Origin: an uncultured Saprospiraceae bacterium
GTDB taxonomy: Bacteria > Bacteroidota > Bacteroidia > Chitinophagales > Saprospiraceae
Length of the DNA stretch: 37,014 nt
Assembly (NCBI GenBank): GCA_937951615.1
Contig: CALFBH010000139.1
Location: forward strand, 1 to 37,014
Reading direction: 5' to 3'
Below, in pieces: positions 1-6,660 of the stretch. Each line of letters starts with the position of its first letter. Positions within the stretch are counted from its first letter, which is position 1. Under the pieces are notes generated by a model. It searched no databases. It was not told the origin of the DNA and was given only the letters and a program-made list of their open reading frames with translations. A program made the position numbers and the translations under genes.

Positions 1-4
1 TAAT

Positions 5-105
5 GACGACTTTAGCCGTCAGGTATACTTATTTTTTATTTATAATAAAATGAATATCATTTTACTATAAATTCACTTTTCACTTTTACGACGGCTAAAG
101 TCGTC
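5..105. repeat. Inverted pair of REP-like palindromes
   Basis: GACGACTTTAGCCGTC at 5-20 occurs as its exact reverse complement at 90-105, and each copy is itself an imperfect hairpin (GACG-CGTC ends, TTTA centre). The right copy is followed by GATACGG. A third copy is at 5179-5194. The 60-odd bases between the pair are AT-rich and show no gene. This looks like a REP/BIME-type intergenic element; no cognate REP transposase is visible in the window. Confidence 0.75.
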
Positions 106-130
106 GATACGGTTATTTACGGTCAGCCTG

Positions 131-195
131 TTTAGCCGTCAGGAAATCATGAGCGAAAAGTAGTGTGCGGTGTAAAGCTAAAAAACCTGATTATC
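131..195 (+). repeat. Left copy of a ~65-bp direct repeat bracketing the toxin/integrase patch
   Basis: Positions 131-180 match 5185-5234 at 46 of 50 bases in the same orientation, and similarity fades over the next 15 bases. The shared core is TCATGAGCGAAAAGTAGTGT. The two copies bracket the immunity, toxin and recombinase genes. They could be element ends or target-site copies, or simply two members of a dispersed repeat family that shares the GACTTTAGCCGTC palindrome. Confidence 0.7.
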
Positions 196-284
196 CTGTA
201 CCTCATGCAGAGCAACATGCACTCAGCGAAATTCCTACGCCAGTCATACAATTACAACCCAACATAGAGAAAAAAGCGGCATAA
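153..284 (+). pseudogene. Possible relic of a gene 3' end (43 open codons)
   Basis: A rightward frame is open from just after a TGA at 150-152 to a TAA at 282-284. Its peptide contains HAEQHALSEIPTPVIQ and ends IEKKAA. A strong terminator begins 27 bases after the stop, the expected position for the end of a real gene. There is no start codon in frame and the beginning lies in the repeated segment, so it is read as the tail of a gene interrupted by the repeat. It may equally be a chance open frame. Confidence 0.25.
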
Positions 285-310
285 TCTAACACTGATATTT
301 CAAATGGCAT

Positions 311-341
311 GGGCAGGGACGTTATATCCCTGCCCTTTTTT
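311..341 (+). terminator. Intrinsic terminator
   Basis: GGGCAGGGA and TCCCTGCCC form a perfect 9-bp stem around a 7-base loop (CGTTATA), followed by TTTTTT. It is oriented rightward and so would end transcripts from the possible relic frame at 153-284. It lies beyond the stop codon of the leftward immunity gene and may insulate that gene from the left side. Confidence 0.85.
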
Positions 342-421
342 ATTAGGCACTTAATTTAGTCCGATTCTGTTCTTAAATACTGGGATAAGCTCAATTTTAC
401 CAAAGCTTTGAATTTGTGTTG

Positions 422-886
422 TTATCCTTCTTCCATCGCTTCTGCTTCGCCTATATGGTGGTCAAGGTATTCGCTTAATTTTCCTGGTCTACTTTTTTGA
501 ATTAACTCTGAAGTATATTTATAATAGACCTCAGCAACATTACAAAAATAAACATCAGGGTCTTCTTCTTGTTCATCTAAATAGATAAAACTAAATTGAT
601 TACAACCGTCTAATTGATCTACAACAAAAAACGGACGGTCTATAGTTTGCCCGTATTTTTTCAACTGTTTTTCTGCCAGTTGCTGCATTTCTTCAAAGTC
701 GAGGATATCAAGATAAACTTTTGCATCTTCCCCTCCAAGAAATAAAAATTCTCTAAAAGCAGTAGGAAATGGACTGCTATTGTTGAACTCTGCTTCGAGG
801 TCTTCTATTTTATTTAGAGGTAATCCTACAACTCTTTCTCCATCAAACGTATGATCTTTAAGTTTTTTCAAATATTTAATTATCAT
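422..886 (-). CDS. SUKH-like (SMI1/KNR4) immunity protein
   Basis: This 154-residue acidic protein resembles the SUKH superfamily, which in bacteria usually neutralises polymorphic toxins by direct binding in the cytoplasm. Visible features are an N-terminal helix with I-x-x-L-E (near residue 27), the segment PFPTAFREFLFLGG (about residues 39-52) typical of the SUKH core, then beta-rich segments ending in an acidic tail. No signal peptide or membrane segment is seen. Its ATG overlaps the end of the upstream toxin gene by 11 bases, which implies co-transcription and translational coupling, the usual toxin-then-immunity order. The specific SUKH subgroup is not assigned. That it is cognate to the deaminase-like toxin is inferred from the overlap. 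Confidence 0.75.
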   Translation of the reverse strand: MIIKYLKKLKDHTFDGERVVGLPLNKIEDLEAEFNNSSPFPTAFREFLFLGGEDAKVYLDILDFEEMQQLAEKQLKKYGQTIDRPFFVVDQLDGCNQFSFIYLDEQEEDPDVYFCNVAEVYYKYTSELIQKSRPGKLSEYLDHHIGEAEAMEEG

Positions 887-3341
887 TTTTATATTTTTTT
901 ATCTTATCTAATAAATCTTTAGTCCCTCTTATTTTATCATCTTGGTGTACAACCAATCTCAAAGTCTTTCCCTGACTTTCTACAAATTCTTTTAACATAA
1001 GCAGTTCTCTTTGGCAAGAAGAACAAGTTCTAAAATAATTTCTGGTTTCTATAACAAATTCATCGCCTTTATGTAAGTGGTTTTTAAAAAAGTGATAGAT
1101 ATATTTTAGCTCTGAATCATGTTTTCGGCTCCTCCCATCTAAGTCGAACACTTTATTCAAAAAATTCGTTTCACCTGCGGGAATTGGGTCTATAAAATCA
1201 TCATATAGTTTTTCAGGACCAGAGTGAGATAACTCCTTAATATCCTCTATTTTTTTGCCTCCTTTATTTATTTTAGTACGAAATTCCGCTGCATTTCTAT
1301 GTGGAAAATTTTTTAACTTAGGATATTGTTCGATGAGGTCATCATAAAATTTCGTGAGTTCAGTTATTTCAAAATGTCTTACTTCAAAATTTGCCTTAAA
1401 TCTTGCCAGCCATTTTGCTCTTGCTTCTTTTGCCCCCAGTCCTTTAAAATCACTTAAATATTTACTTCGAAGTGAGGTGTAGTCATCAAGTGTTTTTCTG
1501 AAAATTTTAGTAACCAGTTTATCCAGTCTTTTTCGCAATACATTATTAGTTGGGTTACTCGCTAAGAGTTGTCGTACTTTTGACTTTACTTTTTTAATAT
1601 CACCAATTTCTAAACCTATACCTTTGTAAAGGAGTGCAAAATCACTTCCAGATTCATATAACTCTACTCCAAGTTTTTCAAGTCTTAAAGCTGTTCTTTT
1701 GCCTAATAATTTAATAACTTTTTCTAATAAAATTACTTCCAAAGAAGGAACACTTCGTCTAAAAATATTTCCTCCCAAGTAAAAAAATAAAGCTTCCGTT
1801 TTCACCACACCCACCAAGTCATCCAGCCACTTCCGAATCCCCTCAAAAATATTTTCAATCAACTTCTTCAAGCCTTCCCCACCCTGCCGGAGAAAAGCAA
1901 TAAAACTTTCCAATGCTTTGAGAAAACCACTCCCTGCATCAGTAATAATGCCAGACGCTTTGGCAATCCCAGCTTTTAGCCCAGCAGCAGCCTTGAAGAA
2001 GTCATCTACGCTCCTGACTTTCGCTATCTTGGTAATCGGCACGAAAAACTCCAAAATATTGAATGCCAGATAACCGATAAAATAACCGACCTGAGCAGCG
2101 CTGGAATTATCTAATGCTTTAGCAATAGCTTCTTTTAGTCCTTCAAATCCTTTTTGAATCGCTTCCCATACGCCTTCAAAGGAGAAAGACTGAAACGCCT
2201 GAATAATATTATCCAGATATTCTAAAAACAATTTAAGATAGCCTGCTGGATCACTCGTAACTTCATTGGCTAACTGATCTACACCGACAAGCCCCTTCAC
2301 CATCAACTGCAATAAAAACAGTAAGCCTGAAATGAGATCAATAAGCCCATTCCATAAGCCAGCGATTAAGCCGATGTAAAAGTTAATCGTGCCCAGTATA
2401 TCTTCCTTCTTTATGGCAAGAATTACTTTAAATCCTTCTACCAATTTAGAAAATATATTTAATATATTTCTCTTCGAAACCAACAAATTATATGCCTGTT
2501 TGGTGATGGCGTTTTCAATGCCTTCTATCTTTTTTATCAGCGCATTTATTTTATTTTGGTAGGCTGTCAGTTTTTCGGACAACCTGCTTACATTTCGACT
2601 CAATAATTCATAGAGTTTTTCCAGATTACCTTTATATTCCTTGTGATTGGGATTCCATCTTTTTTCTGCTACTCTGCCGTATTTTTTCAAAAAATTGATA
2701 AACTTACCCAGAATTTTATCAATCAATTTACTGATAACCCGCTTCGGATTTAATTGTCTAAACCATGCCTTAGCAGATGCTGATTCCCCCCCTTCAGTTT
2801 CGCGGAGTATATTTTTTAAGACGCTTAGATTCAGTTCATCCAAAAAGTCGGTTTGCCCTTTTTGCGCAGCAAAAACTAAATCGAAATAGTCCTGCTGTTC
2901 TATTGCTAATTCGTGAATGACATTGGCAGTAACATTTTCTAAGCCTATATGAGCTTTAGCTCTCCGACCTGCCACCAAATGACAGATGGGATCAGTCAGT
3001 TTATCGCCTGTATTATCTTCGAGAAAAACCAGCAATTCATGGTCTAAAGGCAGTATGCTCTGCCCTTTCTGCATCGCCAATTTTCTGATTTTTGCTCCGT
3101 CTTTTGATACAAAAACCTTAATAATTAAATTGTCTTCTTCATCTGAATTTTCATCATTAGTTCTATCTGATGAAGTATAAAACTGACCGAAAGTATCATC
3201 ATGATAAGTGACTATATCGCTACCATTATTACTCGGAATACGACCAGTATTAAAATACTGCTGCACAATATCATCGGGGTAGAGATTCTTCCATTCTATC
3301 GCTTCTGGAAAATCTGGAAATCCTGTATTATTATTTGCCAT
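876..3341 (-). CDS. Large polymorphic toxin with C-terminal deaminase-like domain
   Basis: This 821-residue protein has no obvious Sec signal. Residues 1-200 are an unrecognised acidic N-terminal region. Residues about 200-290 are lysine-rich, probable long helices. Hydrophobic stretches lie near 320-353 and 414-437, and 440-680 is helical. The last ~120 residues resemble toxin deaminases of the cytidine-deaminase fold: a KHDSELK helix start (D742-S-E744) and a C773-S-S-C776 zinc motif, followed by a helix and a strand-like LRLVVH. Such domains deaminate bases in nucleic acids. The pattern resembles the bacterial toxin groups described by Iyer and colleagues (XOO_2897, BURPS668_1122 and similar), but I cannot choose among them. 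An overlapping SUKH immunity gene follows. The delivery route is unknown; the hydrophobic segments suggest membrane passage or a secretion-system cargo. Confidence 0.7.
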   Translation of the reverse strand: MANNNTGFPDFPEAIEWKNLYPDDIVQQYFNTGRIPSNNGSDIVTYHDDTFGQFYTSSDRTNDENSDEEDNLIIKVFVSKDGAKIRKLAMQKGQSILPLDHELLVFLEDNTGDKLTDPICHLVAGRRAKAHIGLENVTANVIHELAIEQQDYFDLVFAAQKGQTDFLDELNLSVLKNILRETEGGESASAKAWFRQLNPKRVISKLIDKILGKFINFLKKYGRVAEKRWNPNHKEYKGNLEKLYELLSRNVSRLSEKLTAYQNKINALIKKIEGIENAITKQAYNLLVSKRNILNIFSKLVEGFKVILAIKKEDILGTINFYIGLIAGLWNGLIDLISGLLFLLQLMVKGLVGVDQLANEVTSDPAGYLKLFLEYLDNIIQAFQSFSFEGVWEAIQKGFEGLKEAIAKALDNSSAAQVGYFIGYLAFNILEFFVPITKIAKVRSVDDFFKAAAGLKAGIAKASGIITDAGSGFLKALESFIAFLRQGGEGLKKLIENIFEGIRKWLDDLVGVVKTEALFFYLGGNIFRRSVPSLEVILLEKVIKLLGKRTALRLEKLGVELYESGSDFALLYKGIGLEIGDIKKVKSKVRQLLASNPTNNVLRKRLDKLVTKIFRKTLDDYTSLRSKYLSDFKGLGAKEARAKWLARFKANFEVRHFEITELTKFYDDLIEQYPKLKNFPHRNAAEFRTKINKGGKKIEDIKELSHSGPEKLYDDFIDPIPAGETNFLNKVFDLDGRSRKHDSELKYIYHFFKNHLHKGDEFVIETRNYFRTCSSCQRELLMLKEFVESQGKTLRLVVHQDDKIRGTKDLLDKIKKYKNDN

Positions 3342-3830
3342 ACATTGATTTTTATTGTTGAATAATGAGCATAATTCTCCCAGCTCTTGTCAGACTCAAA
3401 AGTCCGACAAACAGTACAAAGCATACCTCTAGTGTTTTACCTGAAAACGGTAATCACATAGCATACAACAGTGCGTAAATACATGCTTAATTTTTCAGCC
3501 GAAAGGATGAATACAGACATGCACGACGCATTGACACGCTTTTGCGTGACCATAAAATGTGTAGAGTAGAATCGTGAAGAGTGGTATCGAAAAATTATGA
3601 ATAACCAAAAATAATCGCTCTGAATTTGTGCAAGCTAGTCAACAGAGAATTATTTTTTGACACTCATGTCAGGTTGTTTTACTTATATCAACTTATGTTT
3701 CTCAGTTTGTTATAAAGATTACGCAATTATAACACAAAAAAATCAAAGGCTAATATAATTCATATGATTTTAACATTTGTTTTTTAGTTTTTATTCAAAA
3801 GCTGTAGGCAGGGGCAAAAGCCCCCACCTC
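3342..3830. other. Gene-free gap between toxin and integrase
   Basis: These 489 bases hold no convincing reading frame or RNA gene. They should carry the toxin-immunity promoter, but I found no clean leftward TAnnTTTG element. The right end carries a hairpin that may terminate the integrase transcript (3807-3828). Confidence 0.5.
3807..3828 (-). terminator. Candidate terminator after the integrase
   Basis: GGCAGGGGC-AAAA-GCCCCCACC forms a GC-rich hairpin three bases past the integrase stop codon. On the minus strand the downstream tract is T-containing but not an uninterrupted U run, so intrinsic termination is plausible rather than certain. Confidence 0.5.
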
Positions 3831-5033
3831 TTACTTCAACTTCTTACGCAACTCAATCATCTTATCACTAATCTTCTTCTGCACTACCTTAGCATAATGC
3901 TTCTGAGTAATCGTGATTTTAGAATGACCTAATAGCTCAGATACAACCTCCATCGGAATATCATTATAGAGCAATACAGTCGTAGCAAAAGTTTTCCGAG
4001 CTACATGATGTGTCAGGTTCTTATCAATTCCGATAATAGCGGCAATTTCCTTGATATAAGAATTGAATCTCTGATTGGATATAATAGGTAAAACAGATTC
4101 TTCCGTACGATATTTATCCAGTATTTCCAATGCTTTAGGCAGCAAGGGAACAGATACCAGGCTCTTAGTTTTCTGTCGTATCATCTTAATCCATTTCATC
4201 CCATCAAATCCATCTACAATATGTGAGGCATTCAGATTAGACATTTCCATATAGGCAAGTCCGGTATAGCAGCAGAAGATGAACATATCCTTTACCTGTT
4301 GTAATCTTTCCTGCTGAAAATTATAGTCTTCCAACTTTTTCAATTCAGCAGTATCCAGATAAATCAAAGTCTTATGCTCCTTCTTAGGCTTATACAACAT
4401 AAAGGGGTCTTTATCCAGAAAGCCCTCTCCTACCGCCAAAGCAATGACCTTTCTCAATCGCTGAATATGCTTATTCGTGGTAGATTGTTTATGCTGTCGC
4501 TCTGTCTTAAAGTAGAAATCCAAATCTTTCAGGAATTTCATCGTTAGGTCTTTCAGCATCATATCCTGCTTATTGTATTGCTTCTGAATAAACCGATGCA
4601 GATGTCTCCTAGACTCTTTAAACTTGATGTAAGTATCTTTGGAGTACTCTACCTTCACTAGCTTAGCCAGTCGTTCATTGTGCATATCAAAGACTTCTAA
4701 GAGCGACTTTTCCTTTTGAGTAGGTTCGCCCTTATACTTCTGATAAATATCCTCTACATCAAAATCTTCACCTTGCATTTGTAATAATAAAAAAGCCTGA
4801 TTCACTTTATTACGAATCAGGCTCAGTTGAGTATTGAGAAATTGCTCTTCCTTATCAGGTGGTTTGACTATTTGTAAAGTACTATCCCAGCTTTCTGGCT
4901 TGATGAATAATCCTGTAGAGAACTGTTTCCGTTTGTCTTTAAGCGTTACCCTGCAAAGTAAAGGAGCTTTACCATCCTTCTTGACTTTACTTTTTGCTAT
5001 TATAAATCGTGTGTTTAATTTCAATATTTTCAT
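3831..5033 (-). CDS. Tyrosine recombinase (phage/transposon integrase family)
   Basis: This 400-residue site-specific recombinase has the three-part Bacteroidota layout. Residues 1-90 are an arm-binding domain, with FSTGLFIKPESWD near 38-50. Residues 105-205 are a helical core-binding (SAM-like) domain and about 220-395 the catalytic domain. Active-site matches are K near 288-290, H343-V-A-R346, H370 in LLGHSKITITQKHY and the nucleophile Y380. The first catalytic Arg is replaced: the motif reads CCYTGLAYMEM with A260, a feature shared with IntDOT-like enzymes. It reads leftward away from two tRNA genes and towards the toxin cassette. Three AGCTACCC repeats lie just upstream of its ATG. It is full length with no frameshift, so it is likely functional. 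Whether it mobilises the toxin genes is inferred from position only. Confidence 0.9.
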   Translation of the reverse strand: MKILKLNTRFIIAKSKVKKDGKAPLLCRVTLKDKRKQFSTGLFIKPESWDSTLQIVKPPDKEEQFLNTQLSLIRNKVNQAFLLLQMQGEDFDVEDIYQKYKGEPTQKEKSLLEVFDMHNERLAKLVKVEYSKDTYIKFKESRRHLHRFIQKQYNKQDMMLKDLTMKFLKDLDFYFKTERQHKQSTTNKHIQRLRKVIALAVGEGFLDKDPFMLYKPKKEHKTLIYLDTAELKKLEDYNFQQERLQQVKDMFIFCCYTGLAYMEMSNLNASHIVDGFDGMKWIKMIRQKTKSLVSVPLLPKALEILDKYRTEESVLPIISNQRFNSYIKEIAAIIGIDKNLTHHVARKTFATTVLLYNDIPMEVVSELLGHSKITITQKHYAKVVQKKISDKMIELRKKLK

Positions 5034-5070
5034 AACTAATTGTAATTCAAATTGATGTGAGAATAAAAAT

Positions 5071-5112
5071 AGCTACCCTTTTTTGAAGAATAGCTACCCT
5101 TTTAGCTACCCT
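5071..5112. repeat. Three AGCTACCCT direct repeats upstream of the integrase
   Basis: AGCTACCCT starts at 5071, 5092 and 5104 (spacings 21 and 12). The first two copies are extended by TTTT or TTT and the last is followed by AAAAAGG. They lie 38-80 bases upstream of the integrase ATG. They are candidates for recombinase arm-type sites or for an operator controlling integrase expression; the sequence alone does not decide between these. Confidence 0.7.
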
Positions 5113-5178
5113 AAAAAGGATACTCTATACTTAAACTGGAAGTAAGAGAAAAGTGAAGAAGTGTCGGTTTACCGTAAT

Positions 5179-5249
5179 GACGACTTTAGCCGTCAATAAA
5201 TCATGAGCGAAAAGTAGTGTGCGGTGCAAATCTAAAAAGCTAATTATCA
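5179..5249 (+). repeat. Right copy of the direct repeat, with REP-like palindrome
   Basis: GACGACTTTAGCCGTC (5179-5194, identical to 5-20) runs into the right copy of the ~65-bp repeat (5185-5249), which matches 131-195. This copy lies between the integrase and the tRNA-Arg gene. Confidence 0.7.
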
Positions 5250-5292
5250 GCATTTTAGAATCGCAGCTATCATCATTAGCAATCATTTCACG

Positions 5293-5310
5293 AGACGGTT
5301 AAAACCGTCT
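5293..5310. repeat. REP-like palindrome
   Basis: AGACGGTTAAAACCGTCT is a perfect 9+9 palindrome followed by GTACGAG. The central TTAAAA and the 3' ACG-type flank resemble the other palindromes at 5-20, 26147-26219 and 26276-26298. Confidence 0.7.
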
Positions 5311-5322
5311 GTACGAGGGCAT

Positions 5323-5356
5323 AAAAAAAGAGCTACACCGTGAGGTATAACTCTTT
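5323..5356 (-). terminator. Terminator of the tRNA-His/tRNA-Arg transcript
   Basis: Read leftward, AAAGAGTTATACC pairs with GGTGTAGCTCTTT (13 bp, two G-U pairs) around a 4-base loop, followed by a run of seven T. It starts 12 bases past the 3' end of tRNA-Arg and cleanly closes the tRNA unit before the integrase region. Confidence 0.85.
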
Positions 5357-5367
5357 AAAATTAAATG

Positions 5368-5441
5368 TGATCCCGACAGGGTTCGAACCTGTGACCTGCT
5401 GATTAGAAGTCAGCTGCTCTATCCAGCTGAGCTACGAGACC
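5368..5441 (-). tRNA. tRNA-Arg (anticodon TCT)
   Basis: A 74-nt cloverleaf on the minus strand. The acceptor GGTCTCG pairs with CGGGATC (two G-T pairs). The D arm is GCTC/GAGC, the anticodon arm is CTGA-CTTCTAA-TCAG giving TCT, and the T arm is ACAGG-TTCGAAC-CCTGT. The discriminator is A and CCA is not encoded. It lies downstream of tRNA-His and upstream of the terminator at 5323-5356. tRNA genes are common integrase targets, but no second copy of this tRNA's 3' end is seen across the integrase gene. Confidence 0.95.
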
Positions 5442-5447
5442 AAATTG

Positions 5448-5520
5448 ATGAAATTCAAATTCAAAAAACAAACTCAAACTCAATTTGTATTTGGTATTTG
5501 AATTTGTACTTGAATTTTTA
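5448..5520. repeat. Low-complexity CAAATTC/TTTGAATTTG repeat between the tRNAs
   Basis: The spacer between the tRNA genes is made of AAATTCAAATTC and AACTCAAACTC words followed by their complements (GTATTTGAATTTG). The same words make up the dispersed repeat at 10217, 19331 and 36687 and a short stretch at 15693-15727. Confidence 0.6.
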
Positions 5521-5525
5521 TTTTG

Positions 5526-5600
5526 GGTGGAAGACGGGATTCGAACCCGCGACCCTCGATACCACAAACCGATGCTCTAACCAACTGAGCTACAACCACC
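5526..5600 (-). tRNA. tRNA-His (anticodon GTG)
   Basis: A minus-strand cloverleaf with D arm GCTC/GAGC, anticodon arm TCGGT-TTGTGGT-ATCGA (anticodon GTG) and T arm GCGGG-TTCGAAT-CCCGT. An extra 5' G at 5600 faces the C discriminator at 5526, the G-1:C73 pair diagnostic of tRNA-His. The acceptor GTGGTTG faces CTTCCAC, which leaves two adjacent T-T mismatches at pairs 5:68 and 6:67. It is the first gene of the His-Arg unit. Confidence 0.93.
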
Positions 5601-5717
5601 GTGTTTAGTTATTGGTTATTGGTAATTAGTGATTGGTTCAGCCAAAACATTCATTACCAAAATAAAAACTAACTTATATTTTGGGCTACTTTCGCCCTGC
5701 TTACTATAAAAGCGTCG

Positions 5718-5725
5718 CAAAGTTA
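5718..5725 (-). promoter_or_regulatory. Candidate -7 element for the tRNA unit (TAACTTTG)
   Basis: On the minus strand the sequence reads TTTTTTAACTTTGCGACGC, a perfect TAnnTTTG match followed by C as in many Bacteroidota promoters. It lies about 118 bases upstream of tRNA-His. A clear -33 TTTG is not seen; a TTTTCG lies at roughly the right distance. Confidence 0.55.
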
Positions 5726-5775
5726 AAAAAGTTCACGTAAACGCGAAAATTTTCGGCAGTATTAAAAATTCTTTT

Positions 5776-6510
5776 TTATCTTTTCAAATTTGCGCCTACT
5801 TTGCTCCAGTCAATCACCTTGAAAAAGTTTTTGATATAATCTCCACGTAAATTCTGATACTTGAGGTAATAAGCATGTTCCCACACATCAATACCGAGTA
5901 TCGGTGTTCCTGTTTTTTCTACCAGGTTTTTCATCAATGGATTATCCTGATTAGGTGTCGAGCTGACAAATAACTTGCCATCTGTGCCTTTTGACAACCA
6001 AGCCCAGCCTGAGCCGAAGCGCGTCTTGGCAGCCGTAGAAAACAAGTCTTTAAATTTATCAAAAGAACCAAAGGCTGCATTGATCGCATCTGCTAAATCA
6101 CCGCTTGGTGCGCTTGCTCCTTTGGGCGTCATGATATCCCAAAACAGGGAATGGTTGAAATGTCCACCACCATTATTGCGAAGTCCAGTTGTTTTGCCGT
6201 CATCTGTCAGACTGCCTAGAATGTCTGTTAAGGATTTTCCGCTTATCTTTGCATCTGCGAGTGCCGCATTAAATTTTCGGACGTATCCAGCATGGTGTTT
6301 TCCATAATGGATTTCCATGGTCTGGGCATCTATATTGGGTTCAAGTGCATTGAATGCAAAATTCAGCTTAGGTTGCGTGAACGAGACAGGCGTTTCATTT
6401 GTTGAATCATTGCTGTCTGAATTGGCAGGGGGATTGCAGGATGTAAATGGACTGATGACTGTTCCGGCTGCTAAAGCACCCGTGACTTTTAAAAATTCGC
6501 GTTTTTTCAT
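5776..6510 (-). CDS. Exported Mn-type superoxide dismutase
   Basis: This 244-residue Fe/Mn superoxide dismutase converts superoxide to hydrogen peroxide and oxygen. Metal ligands are H68 (MEIHYGKHH), H120 (GGGHFNHSLFW), D208 and H212 (DVWEHAYYLKYQN). The glycine-rich GGGHFNH segment and Q188 in STPNQDNP favour manganese over iron. Unlike the cytosolic family members (about 200 residues), it has a 45-residue N-terminal extension: KKREFLKVTGALAAGTVISP, a Tat- or Sec-like signal with a possible lipobox ending at C25 (FTSC), then an Asn/Ser/Thr-rich linker. It is therefore probably a lipoprotein of the periplasm or outer membrane. It is divergent from copA, and a -7-like TAATTTTG lies about 40 bases upstream. 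Confidence 0.93.
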   Translation of the reverse strand: MKKREFLKVTGALAAGTVISPFTSCNPPANSDSNDSTNETPVSFTQPKLNFAFNALEPNIDAQTMEIHYGKHHAGYVRKFNAALADAKISGKSLTDILGSLTDDGKTTGLRNNGGGHFNHSLFWDIMTPKGASAPSGDLADAINAAFGSFDKFKDLFSTAAKTRFGSGWAWLSKGTDGKLFVSSTPNQDNPLMKNLVEKTGTPILGIDVWEHAYYLKYQNLRGDYIKNFFKVIDWSKVGANLKR

Positions 6511-6549
6511 AATGACTTGATTGGACTTCTAAACTATAATGATTTATGA

Positions 6550-6557
6550 CAAAATTA
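6550..6557 (-). promoter_or_regulatory. Candidate -7 element for the superoxide dismutase gene
   Basis: CAAAATTA on the plus strand is TAATTTTG on the minus strand, a perfect TAnnTTTG match 40 bases upstream of the ATG in the divergent sod-copA spacer. No matching -33 box is clear. Confidence 0.45.
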
Positions 6558-6660
6558 CGAATATTTTCTAACTGTTTTCAGTTTTAGGAAATAGAATGAA
6601 TGAATATGCTCTCATTTTACCATTCATTCATCCAATCATTTTTAGTAATCGTAGATTAAA

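Noticed and set aside
5368-5441. tRNA-Arg 3' end as the attachment site of the integrase island
   Set aside because: No duplicated tRNA 3' fragment was found to the left of the integrase within the window, so this cannot be supported; the ~65-bp repeats are a better candidate boundary.
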